Shown piece by piece: positions 1 through 6,331 of a stretch of 9,539 bases of DNA. A program made the translations under genes and the position numbers. Within the stretch, counting starts at the first letter, position 1, and every line of letters begins with the position of its first letter. The DNA is from Deltaproteobacteria bacterium (GTDB lineage Bacteria; Myxococcota_A; Polyangia; Polyangiales; Ga0077539). Where the stretch lies: assembly GCA_947494865.1 (NCBI GenBank), contig CANMAT010000097.1, positions 1-9,539 of the forward strand, read 5' to 3'. The notes beneath the pieces were generated by a model, which was not told the origin of the DNA, did not search any database, and saw only the letters and a program-made list of their open reading frames with translations.

Positions 1-325
1 GCATCCACCCCGTGCGCGTCTGCGCGAGGCCGCGCTTGAGGGCGCTCACATCGCGAGGCCTCTCGGCCGCGGGCTCGCCCTTCGCCTCCACGCCCGCGAC
101 CTGCGCGCCCGGCTCCGCCGCGGCCTGCGTCGCGGGGCGCTCGGCCCCCGATGGCAGCTCCGACGGCGCCTTCGCCTCGGCCGTCGAGGGCGCCCCGTCG
201 CCCGTCGTCGGGAGCTTCGCGGGCTCCTCGGGCGCGGGCAGTCTCCCCTGACGTCGGCCCCAGAGGAACACCGCGATCGCCGCCACCACGACGAGCGCCA
301 CCACGAGCCACGCTATCGGAGTCAT
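1..325 (-). CDS. ftsY: Signal recognition particle receptor FtsY, N-terminal part (cut by window edge)
   Basis: FtsY is the GTPase receptor that docks the SRP-ribosome complex at the inner membrane for co-translational insertion of membrane proteins. Only 108 codons are visible. They show an N-terminal membrane segment (about residues 4-22, a run of V/A/L/I followed by WGRRQGR), then a long Pro/Ala/Glu-rich linker (about 28-92), then SALKRGLAQTRTGW at about 94-107. That last motif matches the first helix of the SRP54/FtsY N domain (family pattern LxxGLxKTRxxF). The NG GTPase core would lie beyond base 1, so no G motif can be checked. An ATG at 325 is preceded by AGGA nine bases upstream (335-338), which supports this start. 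A TM-anchored FtsY with an acidic/proline linker is common in proteobacteria and myxobacteria. The alternative is another TM-anchored protein with a chance match; the helix motif makes FtsY much more likely. Confidence 0.75.
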   Translation of the reverse strand, partial: MTPIAWLVVALVVVAAIAVFLWGRRQGRLPAPEEPAKLPTTGDGAPSTAEAKAPSELPSGAERPATQAAAEPGAQVAGVEAKGEPAAERPRDVSALKRGLAQTRTGWM

Positions 326-334
326 CGAGTAACG

Positions 335-338
335 TCCT
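335..338 (-). promoter_or_regulatory. Ribosome binding site of ftsY
   Basis: AGGA on the minus strand lies nine bases before the ATG at 325. It supports that start over any internal alternative. Confidence 0.5.
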
Positions 339-381
339 GATCCCTCCCGCGAGGCCCGCGGGGCAGCAGCGGCCGCCTCGC

Positions 382-400
382 CGCCCTCGCGCGAAGGGCG
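382..400 (-). repeat. Small hairpin in the ftsY leader / after the Ig-like gene
   Basis: Read on the minus strand, CGCCCT and AGGGCG form a perfect 6-bp stem around a 7-base loop. It lies about 30 bases after the stop of the Ig-like gene and almost exactly where the ftsY transcript should begin. There is no T-run after it, so it is not a classic intrinsic terminator. It may be a leader hairpin or a chance product of the high GC content. Confidence 0.3.
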
Positions 401-402
401 CG

Positions 403-432
403 ACTATACGTTGAGGGCGCCGCGCCGTTCAA
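403..432 (-). promoter_or_regulatory. Sigma-70-type promoter for ftsY
   Basis: On the minus strand, TTGAAC (427-432) and TATAGT (403-408) are separated by 18 bases. Each differs from the consensus hexamer by only one or two bases, which is striking in DNA this GC-rich. The expected start of transcription is near 396, giving a leader of about 70 bases before the ftsY ATG at 325. The -35 box overlaps the TGA stop (429-431) of the upstream Ig-like gene, so ftsY can be transcribed independently of it. Confidence 0.6.
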
Positions 433-2066
433 TCCCGTGCGATCGACGGCGTCGGGTCCATCACCGTGGAGAGCTCGTCGGCCCGCGCCACCTCCCTCGC
501 GCTCGGGCTCTCGGGCGCATAACACCCCGCCTCGATGTGCTCGACGAAGGCCACCGCGTTGGGCGTCGCCGCGCGCTTCGCGAGCGCCTCGCGCAGCGTA
601 GGGAGGGCCGTCGCGCCGCCCCCCGCGCGGCGCAGCCACGGCCGCGCGCGTTCGAAGAGCTCCTCCCGCCACGACCGCAATTGTACCCGCACCACGTACT
701 CGCCGGGCCGCGAGAACTCGCCCGTCACCTTGCGCGGCGCGTACCCCGACGCGCCCACTTCGAACTCCACCTTGCGCGCGGGCTGCACGGCCACGCTCTC
801 GCCCGTCGCCGCGCGCCACGCGGGGTCTGCGCCCCAGCGCACCATCGGCTCGGACACCGCCCTCGTCGTCGCGCGGTCGACCACCACGAAGCGCACGCGC
901 AGCCCGCCCGTCGCCGACGGGGCCACGTGCTCCACGCGGTTCCACTGCGCGTCGGGGGCCCGGTCGGGGAGCGCCTCGGCGGGCGCGTCGCCCTTCGACC
1001 GCGCGCGCACCAGCACCACCGCCACGCCCAGCGCCGCGAGCGCCGCCGGCGCCACCACCCACAGCCAATGCACCCTCGGCGGCGGCGGCGCCGTGAGCGC
1101 CAGCGGCGGGCTCTCGCTCGCGCCGAACCACGGCTCCGTGGGCTCGAACACCGCGCGCACTGTGACCCCCCGCTCGGCCAGCACCGCGGGCCCCAGCGTC
1201 GCTTGGAACCTCCCCTGCGCGTCGGTGCGCGCCCCCGCGAGCGTCACCGCGCCGCGCGCGATGCGCACCGAGCCGTCGGGCACCGGCGCCCCCGTAGCCG
1301 TGAGCAGCGTGCCGCGCAGCGCGACGCCCGCGGCGTCGTCGTCGCTCGCCACGCGCACGAGCGACACGCTGGTGAGCGCCCGCACCAGCACGTCGTGCTC
1401 GGGGCCCTCGACGCGCTCGCCTTCGACGTTGGTGACAGCCCGCACCTTGTGAACCCCCGCGGCGCCGAGCTCGCGCGAGCCCACCGCGAGCACCGCGCGC
1501 CCCGACGCGTCGGTGACGCCCGCCGCGAGCGTGCGCGCGCCCTCGCGCAGCTCGACGCCCTGCGAGCCCGCGCGAAAGCCGCTCACCACCTCGCCCACGT
1601 GCAGCGTGACCACGAAGGGCGCCGCGGCCGCGCCGAGCTCGACCCCCGCGCCGGGCGCGAGCACGTCGACGGTGACGTACGGCGCGTCGAGGTTGACCCG
1701 GATCGACGCGCGCCGCTGCGCCGTCGCGGTGTCTCCCGCGTAGCTCGCAGACACCTCCACCACGCTCTGCCCCCGCGTGATGGGCACGACGTGCGAGGCC
1801 TCGCCTTCGGCGTTCAGCGTGAGGGCCACGACGTGGTCGCCCACGGTGAGCGTCACCGCGCGCCGCGCGAGGGGCGAGCCGCGGTCGTCTTGCAGCCGCA
1901 CCGCGAGGGTGAGCGTCGAGCGGTCGGGCGCGAGGCGCGGCTCGACGCGCAGCTCCGTCGCGGCCAGCACGCGCAGCGTGAAGGCGCCCGCCGTGACGGG
2001 CATCGCCGCGACGGCCGCGAGCGAGGTGAGCACCGCCGTCAGCCACCACGCGCGCGTCGCCTTCAT
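429..2066 (-). CDS. Membrane-anchored protein with Ig-like domains and a cytoplasmic tail
   Basis: This 545-residue protein is not assigned to a named family. A signal peptide is likely (KATR start, hydrophobic 8-25, AGA|F cleavage after about residue 28). It is followed by three beta-rich Ig-like/invasin-like modules: about 36-125, 130-228 and 232-325. The third contains a GAPVPDGSVRI...TDAQGRFQATL pattern typical of carboxypeptidase-regulatory/Big-type folds. A proline stretch and one strong TM helix follow (about 333-353), then RARSK as a positive-inside stop. The remaining ~190 residues would be cytoplasmic. They hold another beta domain (about 388-462) and a helical tail (about 487-535; LREALAKR...VEHIEAGCYAPESPS...ARADEL) that resembles the ends of DUF4129/transglutaminase-associated proteins. 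That resemblance is tentative. The ATG at 2066 has no clear Shine-Dalgarno but gives a correct signal peptide. The gene follows the HEAT gene by 63 bp. A structural or envelope-sensing role is inference. Confidence 0.8.
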   Translation of the reverse strand: MKATRAWWLTAVLTSLAAVAAMPVTAGAFTLRVLAATELRVEPRLAPDRSTLTLAVRLQDDRGSPLARRAVTLTVGDHVVALTLNAEGEASHVVPITRGQSVVEVSASYAGDTATAQRRASIRVNLDAPYVTVDVLAPGAGVELGAAAAPFVVTLHVGEVVSGFRAGSQGVELREGARTLAAGVTDASGRAVLAVGSRELGAAGVHKVRAVTNVEGERVEGPEHDVLVRALTSVSLVRVASDDDAAGVALRGTLLTATGAPVPDGSVRIARGAVTLAGARTDAQGRFQATLGPAVLAERGVTVRAVFEPTEPWFGASESPPLALTAPPPPRVHWLWVVAPAALAALGVAVVLVRARSKGDAPAEALPDRAPDAQWNRVEHVAPSATGGLRVRFVVVDRATTRAVSEPMVRWGADPAWRAATGESVAVQPARKVEFEVGASGYAPRKVTGEFSRPGEYVVRVQLRSWREELFERARPWLRRAGGGATALPTLREALAKRAATPNAVAFVEHIEAGCYAPESPSAREVARADELSTVMDPTPSIARD

Positions 2067-2075
2067 CGCGGCGTA

Positions 2076-2127
2076 CTCTGCACCACGCGAGCGACGCGTT
2101 GCAACGAGGCTTCGAGGGGGTGCAGAG
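2076..2127. repeat. Nested dyad element between the HEAT and Ig-like genes
   Basis: Perfect 9-bp arms CTCTGCACC (2076-2084) and GGTGCAGAG (2119-2127) flank a perfect 10-bp palindrome CGTTGCAACG (2097-2106). Arms and palindrome share exactly the same centre (between 2101 and 2102). The element fills most of the 63-bp gap. It could be a double-site operator for a dimeric or tetrameric regulator of the Ig-like gene, or an RNA hairpin acting as a partial terminator or processing site. No T-run follows it on either strand. Confidence 0.45.
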
Positions 2128-2129
2128 GC

Positions 2130-2885
2130 TCAGCGGCCCGAGCGGGCGATGACCCCGTCGGCGCCGAGCGAGAAGGGGCCGTTGGGGAGGCGCGCGAGCA
2201 CCGTGGTCACCTTCTCGCGGTGCTCGTCGGGCACGGCCCAGCGCAGCGAGGCGAGGCCGTCGACCACCGTCGTGCGCAGGCGCATGCTGTCGTCGCGGGC
2301 GAGGAGCGCGCACAGCGCGGGCGCCGCCGCGGCGTCTTCTTGCGCGAGGAGGGTGCGCACCGCGTGGAAGCGCGTGTCCTCGCTCGCGTCTTCGAGGAAG
2401 GGCGCGACGGCCGCGGCCACGCGCGGGTCTTTGTCTTTCTCGAGGGCGATGATCGTCTGGATCTTTCGCTCGGGGTTCTTCTGATAGACGGTGTCCTCGC
2501 CCTTCAGAATGTCGATGAGCTCGGCGGCGAAATCCTCTGCGCTCAACAGCTCGCGCAGCATCTTGATGGGCCAGTTTACCGCCGTGGTCTTGCGGAGAAA
2601 CTCCTTCACGGGCTCGACGGCGCTCTCGCCGCCGCGCGTCACCGCGTCGAAGATGTACTGCTTCTCTTCGCGGTCGGTGATCGACGGGTCGACGGTGAAG
2701 TTGAGGCGCGGGAGCAGCGCCCGCCACGCGTCGTCGGTGCCCAGCTTGCTCAGGTACTCGATCGAGGCGAAGCGGTCGGGGCTGAGCGAGCGCTTGTCCA
2801 TCACGCGCTCGACGTGACGGGCCAGGGTGCGCTCCTGCTCGGCGGGGCCGCCGGGGCTCTTGCGAAAGAAGTCGAACAATCCCAT
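2130..2885 (-). CDS. HEAT-repeat domain protein, cytoplasmic
   Basis: This 251-residue protein has no signal peptide or TM segment. It starts with MGLFDFFRKS, a short amphipathic helix often seen at the start of soluble bacterial proteins. Paired helices continue from about residue 37 to 232 (about 37-60, 72-97, 101-127, 136-165, 168-195, 200-232). They include HEAT-like signatures such as DPRVAAAVAPFLED, SEDTRFHAVRTLL and MRLRTTVVDGLASL, in which an Asp/Arg-bearing turn precedes the second helix. HEAT repeats build protein-binding solenoids; the partner is unknown. The ATG at 2885 is preceded by GCACACAAAAACCCT with no Shine-Dalgarno, so translation may start weakly or by a leaderless route. 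It lies 138 bp after the Cache sensor and 63 bp before the Ig-like gene, all on one strand, which suggests related expression but does not prove an operon. Codon use is slightly less extreme than in the neighbours, as expected for a conserved soluble protein. Confidence 0.85.
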   Translation of the reverse strand: MGLFDFFRKSPGGPAEQERTLARHVERVMDKRSLSPDRFASIEYLSKLGTDDAWRALLPRLNFTVDPSITDREEKQYIFDAVTRGGESAVEPVKEFLRKTTAVNWPIKMLRELLSAEDFAAELIDILKGEDTVYQKNPERKIQTIIALEKDKDPRVAAAVAPFLEDASEDTRFHAVRTLLAQEDAAAAPALCALLARDDSMRLRTTVVDGLASLRWAVPDEHREKVTTVLARLPNGPFSLGADGVIARSGR

Positions 2886-3023
2886 AGGGTTTTTGTGTGC
2901 GGGTGAACCGCGCGCGAGGGATGCACATTCCCCTGCGGCAGCGCTGGTTCTAGGGTGAAGGTGAAGGGATGCGAGTGGCGGCTCGAGAGAGCCTTGCGGG
3001 TGGGAGACTAACGCGGGCCGCGG
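2886..3023 (-). other. Intergenic region upstream of the HEAT gene
   Basis: This 138-bp gap has no convincing -35/-10 pair. It contains three copies of the plus-strand hexamer GGTGAA (2902-2907 and a direct tandem at 2954-2965). It also contains a perfect 5-bp hairpin GGCTC-GAGA-GAGCC (2980-2993) soon after the stop of the Cache sensor gene. No T-run follows the hairpin, so a terminator call is not supported. Confidence 0.3.
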
Positions 3024-4175
3024 TCAACTTCCACTTTCGCCCGAACCGCCGCCGGAGCCCTCGTTGTCTTCGTCGACGCCGGTGAGCTCGCCCACGAGCT
3101 GGTTCACCCGGTACACGATGCCGCCGAGCTCGGCGTGCTCGACGTTGATGCGATGCTCGCGGTTGCCGTTGATAATCTGCAAGAGCCCGTCTTCGATCTG
3201 CTCGATGGGCTTCTCGAAATACATCGCGATGTAGAGGTTGTACCCGACCGACACGACGAGCCCGAGGAGCATCGCGAGCAGCATCGGGAAGGCCACGTCG
3301 TTGGCCGGCGCCCGCGCCGCCGTGATGCTGCGCAGCACCACCGCGCCCGCGCTGCCCGCGGAGTACGCGCCGGGCATCGGGATGGTCATGGCGAGGTACT
3401 GGTCGTCGCCGAGGGTGAGCGTGGTGCTCTGACGCCCGCGGAGGAGCGTCTGCAGCTGGCGCTGCGTGCACCAGGCGCGGAGCTGCTCCTTCTCGCGCTG
3501 CTGGCCCACCGAGAGCGACTGCACCATGCACCCGTCGCCCTCGCGGAAGAGGTAGCCCACGTCGACGCCGATGCGCTGCGCGTCGCTGCGCGAGGCGCTG
3601 TCGGCGAGCACGAAGCCCACGAGGAGCCCGCCGCGGATGTGGTCGTCGACCATCACCGGCGCGACGGCCACCTCGAGCCAGCCCTGCTCGCCGTAGCGAA
3701 TGTAGTCGCGCACCACGTGGCCGCGCGGCGCCGAGAGCGCGTGCGCCACCGCGGGAAACTCCTGTCCCACGTTGCGGCCCGCGTCGAGGCGGCGGTCGGC
3801 GTTGCGGCCCAGCACGCGCCCGTCGGGCGAGAGCACCGCCACGAGGTCGGCGGGCCGGCCCCTGCGCTGAATCTGCGCCCCGATCTGCCGCGCCATCGCC
3901 TCGCTGAACGTAAACGCCGCGTCGCGCTGCGCGCTCTCGCTGTCGGCCGAGAGCACCGCCGCGATGTCGGGCGCGTGCGTGGCCCCTTCGACCGCGTCGA
4001 CGAGCTGGTCGCCGTCTTGCGCGCGCACCGCGTCGAGGAGCGAGGTCGCCCGGTCGACGGAGGGCGCGACGTCGGTCGCCAGCTCCTCCGAGGCCCTGCC
4101 CCGGCTCAGCATCCAGCCCAGGATGCCTACGAGCAGCACCGCGAGGACATTGCCAACCACCAGCTTCCAACGCAT
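3024..4175 (-). CDS. Two-TM Cache-like sensor protein with HAMP-like end and no output domain
   Basis: This 383-residue protein has TM1 at about 5-23, a large extracytoplasmic region (about 24-295) and TM2 at about 296-319. A cytoplasmic HAMP-like segment follows at about 320-367 (EKPIEQIEDGLLQIINGN...HRINVEHAELGGIVYRVNQLVGEL), then an acidic Gly/Ser tail. The extracytoplasmic part has the feel of a Cache/double-sensory domain: a long helix with FSEAMARQIGAQIQRR, then LVAVLSPDGRVLGRNADRR, WLEVAVAPVMVDDHIRGGLLVGF and a second beta unit ending in LAMTIPMPGA. Cysteines at 216 and 236 could pair. In typical members a kinase, cyclase or chemotaxis domain follows HAMP. Here the protein stops 16 residues after it, so the signal must go through a partner. 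The ATG at 4175 has AAAGGGAG six bases upstream. It diverges from the deacetylase gene and precedes the HEAT gene. Cache assignment is by pattern only. Confidence 0.8.
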   Translation of the reverse strand: MRWKLVVGNVLAVLLVGILGWMLSRGRASEELATDVAPSVDRATSLLDAVRAQDGDQLVDAVEGATHAPDIAAVLSADSESAQRDAAFTFSEAMARQIGAQIQRRGRPADLVAVLSPDGRVLGRNADRRLDAGRNVGQEFPAVAHALSAPRGHVVRDYIRYGEQGWLEVAVAPVMVDDHIRGGLLVGFVLADSASRSDAQRIGVDVGYLFREGDGCMVQSLSVGQQREKEQLRAWCTQRQLQTLLRGRQSTTLTLGDDQYLAMTIPMPGAYSAGSAGAVVLRSITAARAPANDVAFPMLLAMLLGLVVSVGYNLYIAMYFEKPIEQIEDGLLQIINGNREHRINVEHAELGGIVYRVNQLVGELTGVDEDNEGSGGGSGESGS

Positions 4176-4181
4176 CGTGAG

Positions 4182-4186
4182 CTCCC
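4182..4186 (-). promoter_or_regulatory. Ribosome binding site of the Cache-like sensor
   Basis: GGGAG, within AAAGGGAG on the minus strand, lies six bases before the ATG at 4175. It is the strongest Shine-Dalgarno in the window and fixes this start. Confidence 0.6.
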
Positions 4187-4268
4187 TTTGCTATCGTGCG
4201 CGACGTCGACCCGGTGGCCGCCACCCACGCTCCGCTTTCGACGTCCGCCTGCAACAGTCGAAACCAGA

Positions 4269-4328
4269 GGGTGTTCCCCATTGGCGGCGACACGTCAATA
4301 GCGGTACTCCATCGCGCAGGTAACACCC
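4269..4328. repeat. Inverted repeat in the divergent sensor/deacetylase promoter region
   Basis: GGGTGTTCCC-type arm at 4269-4278 and GGTAACACCC at 4319-4328 are complementary in 9 of 10 positions, with a 40-base spacer. They sit in the 189-bp gap between two divergent genes, where an operator would be expected. A smaller stem, CCCGC-ACCCAA-GCGGG (4326-4341), overlaps the right arm in the deacetylase leader. I could not find a convincing promoter for either gene in the gap. Confidence 0.3.
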
Positions 4329-4352
4329 GCACCCAAGCGGGGTCAAGACTGC

Positions 4353-4356
4353 GGAG
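4353..4356 (+). promoter_or_regulatory. Ribosome binding site of the deacetylase-family gene
   Basis: GGAG lies eight bases before the ATG at 4365 and supports that start. Confidence 0.5.
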
Positions 4357-4364
4357 CAGCCCGT

Positions 4365-5432
4365 ATGCCCCCCGAGACGCCCACCGGCGCGCGCCTGGCG
4401 GTCTTGTCGCATCCCCGGTTTCACGACCACGCTCCGCCGGGGTTTCACCCCGAGCGCCCGCGACGCCTCGAGGCCGCCGAGCTCGGCGCGCAGCGCGGCG
4501 CCGCGGCGCCGGGTGTACGCCCGGTGCACGCCCCCCTCCGCGAGGCCACCCGCGAGGAGCTCGAGCGCGCGCACGACGCCGCGTGGCTCGACCGCCTCGA
4601 GCGCACCCTCGCGGGCCCCGCGGGCTACCTCGACGCCGACACGTACTTCAACGACGCCACCCGCGACGCCGCGTGGCTCGCCGCCGGGAGCGCCTGCTCG
4701 CTCGTCGAGGCCCTCTGCCGCGACGAGGCCGACCTCGCGATGCTCCTCGCGCGCCCGCCGGGGCACCACGCGACGCGCAACCGCGCGATGGGCTTCTGCG
4801 TGCTCAACAACGTGGCCGTGGCCGCCGCGCACGCCCTCACCCTGGGCTTCGAGCGCGTGGCCGTGGTCGACTGGGACGTGCACCACGGCAACGGCACGCA
4901 AGACATCTTCTACAACCACCCCGGCGTACTCTTCGTCTCGCTGCACGAGTCGCCCACGTACCCCGACACGGGCTACGTGCACGAGACCGGCGGCCCCGCG
5001 GCGCCCGGCATGACGGTGAACCTCCCGCTCCCGTCGGGCTGCGACGGCGGCGCGTACGCCCTCGCGTTCGAACACGTGGTGCTCCCCGTGCTGTGCGAGG
5101 CCGCGCCCGACCTCGTGCTCATCTCGGCGGGCTACGACGCCCACGCGCAAGACCCGCTCGCCTCGATGCTCCTCGAGCGCGGCGACTACCGCTGGATGGC
5201 CGCGCGCCTCCGCGACGTGGCGCACCTCTCAGCGGGCGGCCGCGTGGGGGTCATTCTCGAGGGCGGCTACGACCTCACCGCGCTCGAAGAGAGCGTCGAG
5301 GACACCCTCCTCGGCCTCGTCGACCCCTCGTCCGCCGAGCGCCCCAAACCCACGCCCCAGTCGCGCTCCGCCGACGCGGTGATTCGCGCCGTCGAGCGCG
5401 CCCACAAGGGCTTCTGGAAGTCGCTACGGTGA
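4365..5432 (+). CDS. Histone deacetylase / acetylpolyamine amidohydrolase family enzyme
   Basis: This zinc-dependent amidohydrolase would remove acyl groups from acetylated amines, such as acetylpolyamines or acetyl-lysine, in the cytoplasm. At 355 residues it has the usual length for the bacterial class II-like members. All family landmarks are present: FHPERPRRL (about 27-35), RPPGHHA with the catalytic pair H134/H135, GFCVLNN (143-149), DWDVHHGNGTQ (169-179) with zinc ligands D171 and H173, SLHESPTYPDTG (192-203), SAGYDAH (254-260) with zinc ligand D258, and EGGYDL (299-304) with the transition-state Tyr302. The enzyme should therefore be active. The true substrate cannot be told from sequence: bacterial relatives act on acetylpolyamines, acetylated proteins such as acetyl-CoA synthetase, or acetoin-related targets. 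The ATG has GGAG eight bases upstream. The last 9 bases overlap the end of the convergent TPR/PEGA-like gene. It stands alone as a transcription unit. Confidence 0.95.
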   Translation: MPPETPTGARLAVLSHPRFHDHAPPGFHPERPRRLEAAELGAQRGAAAPGVRPVHAPLREATREELERAHDAAWLDRLERTLAGPAGYLDADTYFNDATRDAAWLAAGSACSLVEALCRDEADLAMLLARPPGHHATRNRAMGFCVLNNVAVAAAHALTLGFERVAVVDWDVHHGNGTQDIFYNHPGVLFVSLHESPTYPDTGYVHETGGPAAPGMTVNLPLPSGCDGGAYALAFEHVVLPVLCEAAPDLVLISAGYDAHAQDPLASMLLERGDYRWMAARLRDVAHLSAGGRVGVILEGGYDLTALEESVEDTLLGLVDPSSAERPKPTPQSRSADAVIRAVERAHKGFWKSLR

Positions 5433-6317
5433 CGCCACGCGCACGGTGCCGCCCGACGCGCGCTCGACGAAGAACGCCACCGCCGCACCCACCGCGAGGC
5501 CCGCGCCCACGCCGAGAAAAATGTCAGACCGGTTCGACTGCGTGACCTGCGCGTCGCACGCGGCGCAGTCTTGGCCCGCGGCGCGGATGGCGAAGTAGCC
5601 CGCCGTGCCCAGCGAGGCCGCCCCGAGGCACGCCAGCACGATGCTCGTGACGTGGCCCGCGGGGCGAGTCTCGTAGCGCGTGGCGGGCGCCGGGGCCGCG
5701 AACACCGTGGCCACCTCGCCGGTGCGCACCCGCACGCGCGCGTCCCACTCTTGCGCGCCGGGGGCCGTGACGCGCACCGCGTGGTCGCCCGTGGCGATGC
5801 GCCGCGCGACGCCCGCCTCGCCCGCGGGGAGCTCCTGCCCGTCGAGGAAGAGCCGCGCGTCGCGGCGCGCGAGTTCGAAGCGCACCTGCGACCCCTCGGC
5901 CTGCCTGCGGCTCGCGGCGGCCTGGTGCTCCATGAGCGACTGGAGCGATCGGATGGTGCGCTCGACGTCGGCGCGGTCGGGCGGGTCGACCTTGTCGCGC
6001 AGGTAGCGCTGATAGTCGCCGACGGCGCCCTCGTAGTCGTTGGAGAGCTCGCGGGCGCGGGCGAGGTTGTACCAGACGTCGGCGTCGGGCGCGGCGCGGT
6101 ACGACAGCTCGAACTCGTGAATGGCCGTGGAGTAATCGTGCGCGCGAAACGCCGTCATGGCCGCCACGATGTGCCGCTGCGCCTCGACCACGCGCGCGCC
6201 CGACGGGAGCTGCGCCGCGGGCGTCTGCGTCTGCGCCTGCGCGCTCGCCGACGCCGAGAGCGCGGCCAGGAGCGTGAGCGAACACAGCGCGCGCGACGAC
6301 GGTGCCACGGCGGGCAC
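5424..6317 (-). CDS. TPR and PEGA-like membrane protein
   Basis: This 297-residue envelope protein has a signal peptide (hydrophobic 11-22, likely cleavage in the ASASA|Q stretch near 26). Two or more TPR-like helical pairs follow (about 45-105: AQRHIVAAMTAFRAHDYSTAI, ADVWYNLARARELSNDYEGAVGDYQRYL). Next come a charged helix (about 113-145) and a PEGA-like beta domain (about 146-208: ARLFLDGQEL...GDHAVRVTAPG). Two C-terminal TM helices (about 223-244 and 265-285) are separated by a loop with a CAAC pair (C251, C254). TPR+PEGA+TM proteins of this layout are frequent in myxobacteria, mostly unstudied; the TPRs presumably bind a partner in the periplasm. The start is uncertain. GTG codons at 6332 (overlapping the TAG of the upstream gene as TAGTG), 6317 and 6308 are all in frame with no Shine-Dalgarno. 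I chose 6317 because the codons before it (CGT, GAT) are atypical here. It probably forms an operon with the SRPBCC gene. Confidence 0.8.
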   Translation of the reverse strand: MPAVAPSSRALCSLTLLAALSASASAQAQTQTPAAQLPSGARVVEAQRHIVAAMTAFRAHDYSTAIHEFELSYRAAPDADVWYNLARARELSNDYEGAVGDYQRYLRDKVDPPDRADVERTIRSLQSLMEHQAAASRRQAEGSQVRFELARRDARLFLDGQELPAGEAGVARRIATGDHAVRVTAPGAQEWDARVRVRTGEVATVFAAPAPATRYETRPAGHVTSIVLACLGAASLGTAGYFAIRAAGQDCAACDAQVTQSNRSDIFLGVGAGLAVGAAVAFFVERASGGTVRVASP

Positions 6318-6331
6318 GCTATCACGCCACA

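Noticed and set aside
411..2906. An 831-codon open frame on the plus strand opposite the Ig-like and HEAT genes
   Set aside because: Its translation is dominated by Arg, His, Ala and Gly with no domain or signal, as expected for the complement of GC-rich genes. The minus-strand genes have clear signal peptide, TM and HEAT patterns.
322..2928. An 868-codon minus-strand frame spanning the HEAT and Ig-like genes
   Set aside because: It is an Arg/Ala/Gly-rich shadow in another frame and shows no recognisable domain.
2980..2993. GGCTC-GAGA-GAGCC hairpin as terminator of the Cache-like sensor gene
   Set aside because: A 5-bp stem without a following T-run is weak, and such stems are common by chance at this GC content.
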